A stretch of DNA of 64,000 nucleotides from DASRDU01 sp035560235 (lineage in GTDB: Bacteria > Acidobacteriota > Blastocatellia > RBC074). The notes under the pieces are model-generated. The model was not told where the DNA came from. It searched no databases and saw nothing but the letters and a program-made list of their open reading frames with translations. The stretch's first letter is position 1; each line of letters starts with the position of its first letter. Shown piece after piece: positions 18,662 through 27,753 of this stretch. The translations under genes and the position numbers were made by a program. The stretch covers positions 159,898 to 223,897 of the forward strand of contig DATMAG010000107.1 of assembly GCA_035560235.1 (NCBI GenBank), in the 5' to 3' direction.

Positions 18662-19489
18662 TCAATCGTTCTTCACATTCGGTGTTTCAGCCATCACCGC
18701 TGCGGCCACCCTCAGCACCTCGGCGTGCAGCGGGCCACTGGTGGCGACGACGCCGTACAGGTTGCGCGTCTGCGGCGTGTTGTATTTCAACTGCTCGCCT
18801 CTCGTGTCGGTCATCACGCCTCCGGCTTCGCGCAGGATGGCTTCAGGCGCGCAGGTATCCCAGTGATTCGTCTTTGAACCGAGATGCAGATAAAGATGCG
18901 CGCGCCCTTCGGCAATCAGCCCGACCTTCAGGCCCACGCTGCCTGAACGAATGTGATTTCTGATGCCCAGGCGCTCATTGATCAGATCAACCCTGGGCGA
19001 ATGATGGGAACGGCTCATCGCTGCTGCCATCTGCGCCGGATCGCTGACAGTCGAAACGTGCAACCGCTTCGTCGTCCACTTTTCTTCAAGAAACGCGCCG
19101 CAGCCCGGAGCCGCATAAAACAACCGGTCACCCACCGGGCGGTAAACCACGCCCAGGTGCGCTTCGCCGTCAACTGCCAGACCGATCATCACGGCAAATT
19201 CGCCCAGACGTTCAATGAACTGTTTGGTACCATCCATCGGGTCAATCATCCACACCCGCGATTTGCCAAGCCGCGTCTGATCGTCTGCTGCTTCTTCCGA
19301 AAGAATGCCGTCATCAGGAAAGTGCTTCTGCAACTCCGCCACAATGTATTCGCTCGCCGCGTGGTCAGCCGCCGTCACCGGATCGTCGTATCCCTTCCAC
19401 TGTACATCGTGATCGCCCGCATAAAATTCCAGCAGAATGCGCCCGGCTTCGCGGGCGATGCCTTTGACTATCTCCAGTTCCTTTTCCAT
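18662..19489 (-). CDS. Inositol monophosphatase-family phosphatase, CysQ-like
   Basis: Magnesium-dependent phosphatase of 275 residues. Metal ligands are visible: Glu65 in GILSEEAADD, Asp83 and Asp86 in WMIDPMDGTKQF, and the late Asp in HWDTCAPEAILREAGG. The order and spacing fit the 3'(2'),5'-bisphosphate nucleotidase branch (CysQ), which removes PAP formed in sulfate assimilation, but substrate choice among family members cannot be fixed by motifs. No sulfate gene is adjacent, though a cysteine/cystathionine synthase is elsewhere in the window. It is transcribed divergently from the aldo/keto reductase gene. Confidence 0.88.
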   Translation of the reverse strand: MEKELEIVKGIAREAGRILLEFYAGDHDVQWKGYDDPVTAADHAASEYIVAELQKHFPDDGILSEEAADDQTRLGKSRVWMIDPMDGTKQFIERLGEFAVMIGLAVDGEAHLGVVYRPVGDRLFYAAPGCGAFLEEKWTTKRLHVSTVSDPAQMAAAMSRSHHSPRVDLINERLGIRNHIRSGSVGLKVGLIAEGRAHLYLHLGSKTNHWDTCAPEAILREAGGVMTDTRGEQLKYNTPQTRNLYGVVATSGPLHAEVLRVAAAVMAETPNVKND

Positions 19490-19603
19490 TCAATGCCTCA
19501 ACTGACAACCTGTATTTTTGGTGTTAAGCTCGTAAACAGGTACTCTAACAGGCAGCATTCAATTTAGCGAGGCTGGCCCCGGCCTTGCGCGGAGGTCGCA
19601 GCA

Positions 19604-20725
19604 ATGAACGCAACTCAGGCCGCAACAGCCGCAGGCACTGCCCGCTATCGTGATCGTTTGCGCGGCAGCGCTGATGAACATCACTTTCGCCAGTCGCAGG
19701 GATTGTGGATGTCATCCATCGGCCTCGGCTCTTATCTCGGTGATCCTGACGAACGCACCGACGCGGCCTATCGCGCCGCCGTCAGACGCGCCGCTGAACT
19801 CGGCTGCAACGTCTTCGACACCGCGGCCAACTACCGCTTTCAGCGCAGCGAACGCAGCTTCGGTGACGCGCTCAATGAAATGTTTGCTGACCAGACGCTC
19901 GCGCGTGATGAAGTGATCGTGACCACCAAGGGCGGCTACATTCCCTTTGACACTCACCCGCCGCGCAGCCGTCAGGATTTCATCCGCTACCTCGAAGAAA
20001 CCTTCGTCAAACCCGGCATCTGCCGCATGGAGGATTTCGTGCAGGGCAGCCATTGCATGACGCCGCGTTACCTTGAGCATCAGCTTGAACAGAGCCTGCG
20101 TAATCTCAGGCTCAGCAGTGTTGATGTTTATTACCTGCACAATCCCGAATCGCAGTTTGCCGAAGTCGCCCGCGATGAGTTTTACACGCGCCTGGGTGCT
20201 GCCTTTGAATACCTTGAATCAGCCGTCGCCATCGGAAAGATTTCGTTTTACGGCACAGCCACCTGGAACGGATACCGCGTGGCTGAAACGAGCGCCGAAC
20301 ACCTCTCGCTTGAACGCGTCATCAATACAGCCCGCGAAGTGGCTGGCGATGATCATCATTTCAGAGTCGTGCAACTGCCCTTCAACCTGGCGATGCTCGA
20401 AGCGCTCAACAGCCCGAATCAGACGATCAGCGGACAGCGCCTGACCTTTCTCGACGCCGCCGCTCAGTTCGGCCTGACCGTGATGTGCAGCGCCTCAATC
20501 CTGCAATCGCGCCTGGCCGCAAATCTGCCGCCAGTGCTGAGCCAGGTCTTCAGCGGCCTGCGCACCGACGCACAGCGCGCCATTCAGTTCACGCGCTCAA
20601 CGCCGGGCGTCACAACCGCGCTTGTTGGCATGAGCAACATCGCCCACGTCGCAGAGAACCTTGAACTCGCCCGAATCGCTCCGGCGTCAGTTGAAGAATA
20701 CCTGCGGCTTTTCGAGCAGAGTTGA
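19604..20725 (+). CDS. Aldo/keto reductase
   Basis: NAD(P)H-dependent oxidoreductase of 373 residues with a TIM-barrel fold. The catalytic tetrad is traceable: Asp in NVFDTAANY, Tyr in the same segment, Lys in VIVTTKGGY and His in VYYLHNPE. The C-terminal region STPGVTTALVGMSNIAHVAENL is the usual cofactor-binding end. There is an insertion with a long region after TTKGGY (residues about 110-150, including CRMEDFVQGSHCM) compared with simple family members. GGAGG lies nine bases before the ATG. The substrate is unknown. A perfect 30-base palindrome follows the stop. Confidence 0.9.
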   Translation: MNATQAATAAGTARYRDRLRGSADEHHFRQSQGLWMSSIGLGSYLGDPDERTDAAYRAAVRRAAELGCNVFDTAANYRFQRSERSFGDALNEMFADQTLARDEVIVTTKGGYIPFDTHPPRSRQDFIRYLEETFVKPGICRMEDFVQGSHCMTPRYLEHQLEQSLRNLRLSSVDVYYLHNPESQFAEVARDEFYTRLGAAFEYLESAVAIGKISFYGTATWNGYRVAETSAEHLSLERVINTAREVAGDDHHFRVVQLPFNLAMLEALNSPNQTISGQRLTFLDAAAQFGLTVMCSASILQSRLAANLPPVLSQVFSGLRTDAQRAIQFTRSTPGVTTALVGMSNIAHVAENLELARIAPASVEEYLRLFEQS

Positions 20726-20736
20726 AGCCACACAAC

Positions 20737-20814
20737 CGCAAAGACACAAGGAGCGCAAAGCGAAGAATGAGCAGATGCGCTGTCTCTTCGCTTTGCGCTC
20801 CTTGTGTCTTTGCG
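20737..20814. repeat. Perfect 30-base inverted repeat between convergent genes
   Basis: Arms at 20737-20766 and 20785-20814 are perfectly complementary over 30 bases, with an 18-base loop. Composed of words like CAAAGACACAAGGAGCGCAA. It lies just after the aldo/keto reductase stop and just before the 3' end of pckA. A strong hairpin in either transcript is expected, but there is no T-run. A single-arm relative occurs near 61248-61265 (TTTGTGTTCCTTGC). Confidence 0.9.
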
Positions 20815-20828
20815 ATTTACCAGACCTG

Positions 20829-22439
<1,611 letters not shown>

Positions 22440-22679
22440 AACTTTGCTCCTGGATGCCGGTGGTTAGTTGCGACGCGCCGATGAATTGCATGATAGGCCA
22501 TATTTATAGCGCCATAAGCCGATACAATAACGAAAAAGCCATGGCTTGTCGAGCATACGAACAGCAGCGTCAGAAGGCTTGCAGAAGCCGCATCCGCAGC
22601 GTCCGGCAGCTTGACTTTGCCTCGGCAGCAGTCGAAAGTGAGTCCATCTGTGCAAAAAATCCCTTCAGCGAGGTATCTC

Positions 22680-23084
22680 ATGAAAAGCTTCTTCTTTATC
22701 ACTGCCCTGCTCATCTGCCTGCTCTCTGCGCTCACGGCTCCGGCTCAGGAACGGAAGGACGAAAATCACAAATTCAATATCGAAGAGATCAACAGATTCC
22801 ACGAACTGCTGCATCCAGTCTGGCACGAACAGTACCCGAAAAAGGAGTGGACCAGGATTCGCAGCCAGGCCGGTGAATTCGTCAGCCGCAAGGACGCCAT
22901 TATGAAAGTCCGGCTCCGCACCAAAGCCGACAACCGCGCTGCCGTTGAAGAACGCCGTCAGGCATTTGGCGCAGCCGTTGATGCCTTCGCCAGAGCGGCA
23001 AAATCAGGCAGCGATGATGAACTCAGCCGCGCTCTTGCTGAAATGCACGACCGCTTCGAGCAGTTCACTGAATCACTGAAATGA
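22680..23084 (+). CDS. Small secreted helical protein of unknown function
   Basis: Protein of 134 residues with a signal peptide (about 1-21, FFFITALLICLLSALTAPAQ). The mature part is charged and predicted helical, with HELLHPVWHEQYPKKEW, then alternating Arg/Glu/Ala helices to the C-terminus. This resembles four-helix periplasmic proteins (such as metal sensors or cytochrome c'-like folds), but there is no heme motif (CxxCH) and I do not recognise the family. The two His in HPVWHEQ might bind a metal. GAGG precedes ATG 22680; an upstream in-frame start would remove the signal peptide from the N-terminus. Confidence 0.75.
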   Translation: MKSFFFITALLICLLSALTAPAQERKDENHKFNIEEINRFHELLHPVWHEQYPKKEWTRIRSQAGEFVSRKDAIMKVRLRTKADNRAAVEERRQAFGAAVDAFARAAKSGSDDELSRALAEMHDRFEQFTESLK

Positions 23085-23111
23085 ACAACCACCATTTCAG
23101 TTTCCAATGAC

Positions 23112-23220
23112 AACCTGATGCCTGAATCCTGACGGCTGATTCCTGCCGAAAGTAAAACTGATCCTGAAAAGGAACTTTCAGTTTTGAAAGGAATCAGGCG
23201 TCAGGATTCAGGCATCAGTT
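23112..23220. repeat. Long imperfect palindrome between convergent genes
   Basis: Left arm (about 23112-23145) and right arm (about 23190-23220) pair through about 28 of 31 positions, using the word CTGATGCCTGAATCCTGAC, with further complementarity inside (AAAACTGA and TCAGTTTT). It fills almost the whole gap between the secreted helical protein and the CPBP protease. No T-run follows. Confidence 0.8.
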
Positions 23221-23222
23221 AT

Positions 23223-24182
23223 TCACTGTGTCTGAATTTCAGCGGTCTGGTTCTGCGTGCTTTTCAGCCAGCCTGCGCGCCAGATGACAACCGTTGCCAG
23301 CAGCAGCACAATCGTTGCTGAGACGCCGCCTTCAGGCCCATATTCACCGCCGGTCAGCCACAGCGGCTGTTCACTCGTTGACAGCAGCAGCGGGCTACTG
23401 ACGAGTTTCAGGCCGCTGACCGGCAGGCCGAAAAATGCGCCCATCATCCAGTTCCAGGTGAAATGCAGCGCGGTCGGAAACCACAGATTGCGCGTCTTCA
23501 GATAAGCCACCGCCAGCCAGACCCCGGCCAGCATTGTGTTCGCCGTTGACACCAGCGTGGCGCTCGGATTGCCCAGATGCGCGTAACCAAAGTAAGCCGA
23601 AAAAAGCGCAATCGGCACGACTGCCGGAACATCGCGCAGCAGCGTCTGAAACGCATAGCCGCGAAACAGCAGTTCCTCAAACGTTCCGGCAACGATGAAT
23701 AAAACGAGCGCCAGCAACATTCGTCGCGCCACAATCCAGACGCCCGCTAGGTCAATCGCCCGCGCCGCGTCAGCCGACTTCCACATCATCGGATTGACGA
23801 TGAGGCGCGTGCCGCCACCGATCCACTGAATGACGACAACCGCGGCAATCATCGCGGCAGCAATCGCGCAGCCGGGCAGCACATCGCGCCACCAGCCGCG
23901 AGCAAAGCTGAAGCCGAGCGATGACAGGCTCAGGCCTTCCAGAAATTTCAGGCACGCCCACGACAGCACCAGCAGCCACGCGACCAGCGCCAGGTAAATC
24001 GGAATCATTTCACCGGCGCTGCCAAAAACCGATCCGCCCGGCGCCTGGCCCCGGCTCAGCAGCGCCAGCACCAGCGCGATAAAAATTTCAGGCAGCCGCG
24101 ACAGGATCAGAAACAGCAAGGCCCGCCAGCCGCTGCGCAGTTTGCGCTGTTCAGGATTGAAGAAGATGGCCGCAGGATTCAT
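23223..24182 (-). CDS. CPBP-family intramembrane metalloprotease (CAAX-protease-like)
   Basis: Membrane protein of 319 residues with about eight hydrophobic segments. The family motifs are present: FEELLFRGY (EExxxR) and, downstream, FGYAHLGNP and ALHFTWNWMMG with the conserved His. In bacteria these proteases act in bacteriocin self-protection or unknown membrane proteolysis. I start at ATG 24182 because it gives a normal N-terminus (NPAAIFFNPEQRKLRSGWRAL); a frame extended to 24314 adds 44 residues without membrane character. Divergent from the NtrY-like kinase. Confidence 0.88.
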   Translation of the reverse strand: MNPAAIFFNPEQRKLRSGWRALLFLILSRLPEIFIALVLALLSRGQAPGGSVFGSAGEMIPIYLALVAWLLVLSWACLKFLEGLSLSSLGFSFARGWWRDVLPGCAIAAAMIAAVVVIQWIGGGTRLIVNPMMWKSADAARAIDLAGVWIVARRMLLALVLFIVAGTFEELLFRGYAFQTLLRDVPAVVPIALFSAYFGYAHLGNPSATLVSTANTMLAGVWLAVAYLKTRNLWFPTALHFTWNWMMGAFFGLPVSGLKLVSSPLLLSTSEQPLWLTGGEYGPEGGVSATIVLLLATVVIWRAGWLKSTQNQTAEIQTQ

Positions 24183-24319
24183 TGAACTTTCACTCTTTTC
24201 GGTCAGGGTTTGACTGCTGCCGCCAGCATAGCACGGACGCTGGCAACTCGCTGTGCTGCGGTCAGGTCTGGTAAACTGACACCGCAAACTTTCCGGTCTG
24301 CAACAGCACAACAATCGTT

Positions 24320-26560
24320 ATGTCCGCGCCTTCGTCATCAGCATCACGCCGCAAACGCAGCTTTGGCCGCCGCGAACGGATTATTGTGCTGACCATCGTT
24401 GTAGCGTTTCTCTTTGCGCTGCTCTTTGTGCAGCAGGCTTTCGATACGCTGCCGTTTCTCTCGCCTGGTTCAGCCAGCGAAACGCTGATTCTGTTTGCGC
24501 TCTCGACGATCAACCTGATTGCCTTCGTTGTGCTGCTGATGGTGCTCGTGCGCAACATCATCAAGCTGCGGCGCGAACGGCGTGAAATGAAACTCGGCTC
24601 GCGGTTCAAGGTGCGGCTGGTCATCTATTCCATCGCGCTTTCGCTGCTGCCTGCGCTGTGGCTGTTCTTTATGACCGCCGGGCTGATCAATCGCAGCGTG
24701 GACAAATGGTTCTCGCATCCAACACAGATTATGGTCAGCGAGGCGCGCAAGATTCTGGAAGGTTATATCGCGGGCGAAAAGGACGGCCTGCAACGCGACG
24801 CGATCACGCTGGCCCGCATGATTGCGCGCACCGATGACATTCAGCTCAGACGACTGCTCGCTGAAGAACAGATCAATCAGCGGCTGATTTCAATTCATCT
24901 TTACGATCACGCCGGAAAGCTGCTCGCCCGGCAGCTCGATGCTGAAGGCACGCTGGCCAGTCAGCCTTTGACCAGTGCCATTCAGCAGGCGCGCGCGCAG
25001 GCCGCCGCTCGCGGGCCTTTTACGAGCAGCCTCGACGAAGACCGCAACCGCATTTATCTGATCGCCGCTGCGCCTGTCGTCATGGCTGACGGCAGCGCCA
25101 GGACAGTTGTGATTACGCAGCTTGTCCCGCCCGAACTGGCCGAACGCGCGCTCAGAATCGATGAACAGTCGGCTGAATACGACAAGCTGAAAACGAAGCA
25201 GCGCGCCATCAAACGCATCACGATTCTGGTGCTCGCGCTGATGACAATGTTTGCGCTTTTCGTTGCCACTTGGATGGCGCTGCACGCGGCGCGCACGATT
25301 GCCGACCCGCTCAGGCAGTTGCTGCAGGCGATTCAGCAGATCAGAAGCGGCAACCTTGCCACCCGCGCCGAAGTGATCGGTGATGACGAACTGGCTTCGC
25401 TGGCGCTCTCGTTCAATGAAATGACCGCTGAACTGGAAAGCAGCAATGCCGCGCTCAGCGAACGGCGGCGCTACATTGAAACCGTGCTGCAAAGCCTGTC
25501 GGCAGGCGTTATCTCGCTGGATGAGACCAATCGCGTGACGACGATCAATGACGCCGCTTTTCGCCTGCTGCGGCTGGAACCGGCTCCGGCTGCGACCCTG
25601 AGCGGCGAAGCGCTGGAAACACTGCTGCCCGAAGCGCAGCGCGATGAGCTGTGGCGCATGATTCGCCGCGCGGCGCGCATGAACTCAGTGACCCGCGAAG
25701 TTCATTTCAAGCTGGCCAACGACGTGCAGCTTGATGCCGCCGTGACCGTCACCGCGCTGCTCGACCCGCAGGGCAAATGGCGCGGCACGGTCATTGTCAT
25801 TGAAGATCTGAGCGATCTGATCGAAGCGCAGCGCCGCGCAGCCTGGAGCGAAGTCGCCCGCCGCATGGCTCACGAAATCAAAAACCCGCTCACGCCGATT
25901 CGCCTCTCGGCTGAACGGCTGGCGAAAAATCTGCTGACACAATCAAACGGCCAGCACGGCAGCCAGGCGAACGGCAGCCGTCTGACCGAACGCGAAACCA
26001 GACTGGTGCGTGAATGCACGACGATCATCGGTGACGAGGTTTCCACGCTGCAAAGAATGGTTGACGAGTTTTCGACCTTTGCGCGCCTGCCGAACGCGCA
26101 GCTTGAAACGGGCGCGCTCAATGACGTGGTCACATCCACGCTGCGGCTGTATGAAGAACGGCTCGACGGCATCAGGCTTGAAAGCCGCCTCGCGCCCGAC
26201 CTGCCACCCGTGCGTCTCGACAGCGAACAGCTCAGGGGCGCGCTCGTCAACCTGATTGACAACGCCATCGAAGCGATGGCCGAAACGAGCGGCGAACGCC
26301 GCATCATTATTGAAACCCGCGCCGTGCCCGAACGCGAAGCCGTTGAACTGATCGTCACTGACACCGGCCCCGGCATTGCGCCCGCCGACCGCGAACATAT
26401 CTTCGAGCCATATTTTTCGACCCGCAATCGCGGCACCGGCCTCGGCCTGGCCATCGTCAGCCGCACCGTTGCCGAACATCACGGGCGCATCCGCGTGCAG
26501 GAAAATCTGCCATGCGGTGCACGCTTCGTTATCGAACTGCCGGGCGCAAAGACTGAGTAG
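24320..26560 (+). CDS. NtrY-like sensor histidine kinase
   Basis: Membrane sensor kinase of 746 residues. The N-terminal part has about three transmembrane helices, an extracellular sensor region (about 135-285), another helix near 300-320 and a HAMP linker (ADPLRQLLQAIQQIRSGNLATR). A PAS domain (about 390-490) precedes the kinase core: phospho-acceptor His518 in RRMAHEIKNPLTPIR, N box DNAIEAMAE, and G boxes DTGPGIAP and GTGLGLAIV. The layout and the motif HEIKNPLTPIRLSAERL are typical of NtrY. In most genomes ntrX follows, but here the next gene is a cupin, so the partner regulator is elsewhere. The nitrogen-related role is by analogy only. Confidence 0.92.
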   Translation: MSAPSSSASRRKRSFGRRERIIVLTIVVAFLFALLFVQQAFDTLPFLSPGSASETLILFALSTINLIAFVVLLMVLVRNIIKLRRERREMKLGSRFKVRLVIYSIALSLLPALWLFFMTAGLINRSVDKWFSHPTQIMVSEARKILEGYIAGEKDGLQRDAITLARMIARTDDIQLRRLLAEEQINQRLISIHLYDHAGKLLARQLDAEGTLASQPLTSAIQQARAQAAARGPFTSSLDEDRNRIYLIAAAPVVMADGSARTVVITQLVPPELAERALRIDEQSAEYDKLKTKQRAIKRITILVLALMTMFALFVATWMALHAARTIADPLRQLLQAIQQIRSGNLATRAEVIGDDELASLALSFNEMTAELESSNAALSERRRYIETVLQSLSAGVISLDETNRVTTINDAAFRLLRLEPAPAATLSGEALETLLPEAQRDELWRMIRRAARMNSVTREVHFKLANDVQLDAAVTVTALLDPQGKWRGTVIVIEDLSDLIEAQRRAAWSEVARRMAHEIKNPLTPIRLSAERLAKNLLTQSNGQHGSQANGSRLTERETRLVRECTTIIGDEVSTLQRMVDEFSTFARLPNAQLETGALNDVVTSTLRLYEERLDGIRLESRLAPDLPPVRLDSEQLRGALVNLIDNAIEAMAETSGERRIIIETRAVPEREAVELIVTDTGPGIAPADREHIFEPYFSTRNRGTGLGLAIVSRTVAEHHGRIRVQENLPCGARFVIELPGAKTE

Positions 26561-26570
26561 ACTCAGAATA

Positions 26571-26927
26571 ATGGACAAGATCAGCATTGCACACAAGCTT
26601 TCACTTTTCACTGACCACTGGAAACCGAAACTCGTCGGTGAACTCAACGGGCAGCACGTCAAACTGGTGAAGTTTCAGGGGCCGTTCGTCTGGCATCAGC
26701 ACGAACACGAGGACGAAATGTTTCTGGTCGTGCGGGGCCGCTTTCGCATGGAGTTTCGTGATCGTGAAGTCTGGCTTGAAGAAGGCGAGTTCATCATTGT
26801 CCCGCGCGGCGTCGAGCATCGCCCGGTCGCTGATGAAGAAGTCTGCGTGATGCTCTTTGAGCCTGCCGGAACCGTCAACACCGGCAACGTCGAACACGAA
26901 CTGACGACGGAGGTCGAAGCGATCTGA
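26571..26927 (+). CDS. Cupin-domain protein
   Basis: Small beta-barrel protein of 118 residues. The first cupin motif is WHQHEHEDEMFLVVRG with His and Glu metal ligands; the second is IIVPRGVEHRPVADEE. Such single-domain cupins bind a divalent metal and may act as isomerases or sensors; the substrate is not deducible. The ATG lies only ten bases after the stop of the NtrY-like kinase gene, so it is probably co-transcribed with it. No clear Shine-Dalgarno site. Confidence 0.88.
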   Translation: MDKISIAHKLSLFTDHWKPKLVGELNGQHVKLVKFQGPFVWHQHEHEDEMFLVVRGRFRMEFRDREVWLEEGEFIIVPRGVEHRPVADEEVCVMLFEPAGTVNTGNVEHELTTEVEAI

Positions 26928-26946
26928 CGCGAAAGGAGCCTGAGCC

Positions 26947-27207
26947 ATGCAACGAATCATCATCGTTGTCGCTGCCTGCCTGTTGCTGGCAATACCTGAA
27001 AGCTTAAGTTTCTATCCGACCGCGCCGCCGGATCAAAGTCACCATTGCGCGCCCGTCAGTTGTGATTCGGGCGCGCGACAGTTACATTTACGCGCCATCA
27101 GCAGACGCGAAAAAATAGAATGGAGCAGTTTATGCCTGAAATCAGAAGAATCGCAGATCAGTTGCAACGAGCCTTTGACGGCGATCCCTGGTATGGTTCG
27201 CCGCTGA
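26947..27207 (+). CDS. Possible small secreted protein overlapping the DinB-like gene
   Basis: Open frame of 86 residues beginning with a convincing signal sequence (MQRIIIVVAACLLLAIPESL) and a strong AAAGGAG eight bases before the ATG. The later half overlaps the DinB-like gene by 76 bases in another frame and looks arbitrary. It could be a real short peptide, a remnant of a decayed secreted protein whose end was lost, or chance. The start signals are the only support. Confidence 0.3.
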   Translation: MQRIIIVVAACLLLAIPESLSFYPTAPPDQSHHCAPVSCDSGARQLHLRAISRREKIEWSSLCLKSEESQISCNEPLTAIPGMVRR

Positions 27208-27614
27208 TGAAAATTCTTGATGGCGTGACGGCTCAGCAGGCCGCCGCGCATCCGGTCAAAGACGCGCACAGCATCTGGCAGATTGCGCTGCACATCGCCG
27301 CGTGGCAGGGCGCAGTGCTGGAGCGTCTCGCGGGCAAAGCTGCCAGACTGCCCGCTGAAGGCGACTGGCCCGCGATCAGCGACCTGAGCGAGGCCGGATG
27401 GCAAAAGACTCTGGCGCTGCTCGCTGAACGTCACAGTGAACTGATGAAAGCGATCTCCGGGCTGACTGACGATCAGTTGAAACAGATAGTCGGTGAGGAA
27501 CGCGACCCGGCCACAGGCAGCGGCGTGTCGGTTTATTACACGCTGCACGGCATCATTCAGCACAACATCTACCACGCCGGTCAGATTGCCATCCTCAAAA
27601 AAGCTGCCTCCTGA
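27132..27614 (+). CDS. DinB/YfiT-family putative metal-dependent protein
   Basis: Four-helix protein of 160 residues. The three-His metal site is visible as His54 in IALHIAAWQG and His144/His148 in HNIYHAGQIAIL, characteristic of the DinB/YfiT superfamily. Members include DNA-damage-induced proteins and thiol transferases (bacillithiol or mycothiol related); the function here is unknown. GGAG at 27123-27126 supports ATG 27132; the in-frame ATG at 27120 lies too near. A GC-rich hairpin follows. Confidence 0.85.
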   Translation: MPEIRRIADQLQRAFDGDPWYGSPLMKILDGVTAQQAAAHPVKDAHSIWQIALHIAAWQGAVLERLAGKAARLPAEGDWPAISDLSEAGWQKTLALLAERHSELMKAISGLTDDQLKQIVGEERDPATGSGVSVYYTLHGIIQHNIYHAGQIAILKKAAS

Positions 27615-27618
27615 AACT

Positions 27619-27662
27619 GAGCCCGGTCAGGTCATCAGTTCCTGAACCGGCCTGACCGGGCC
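27619..27662 (+). terminator. Hairpin after DinB-like gene
   Basis: Perfect 11-base arms GCCCGGTCAGG (27621-27631) and CCTGACCGGGC (27651-27661), slightly extended on both sides, with a 19-base loop. No T-run follows, so it may be a Rho-independent terminator variant or a 3'-end stabiliser. Confidence 0.55.
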
Positions 27663-27753
27663 TCAACAAACTCCTTGAAAAATGCCCTGCCAGAACTGAT
27701 GATTAGCCACCTGGTGCCGATCATCAGCAGTCCCCATTTTTATTTTTTCACCT

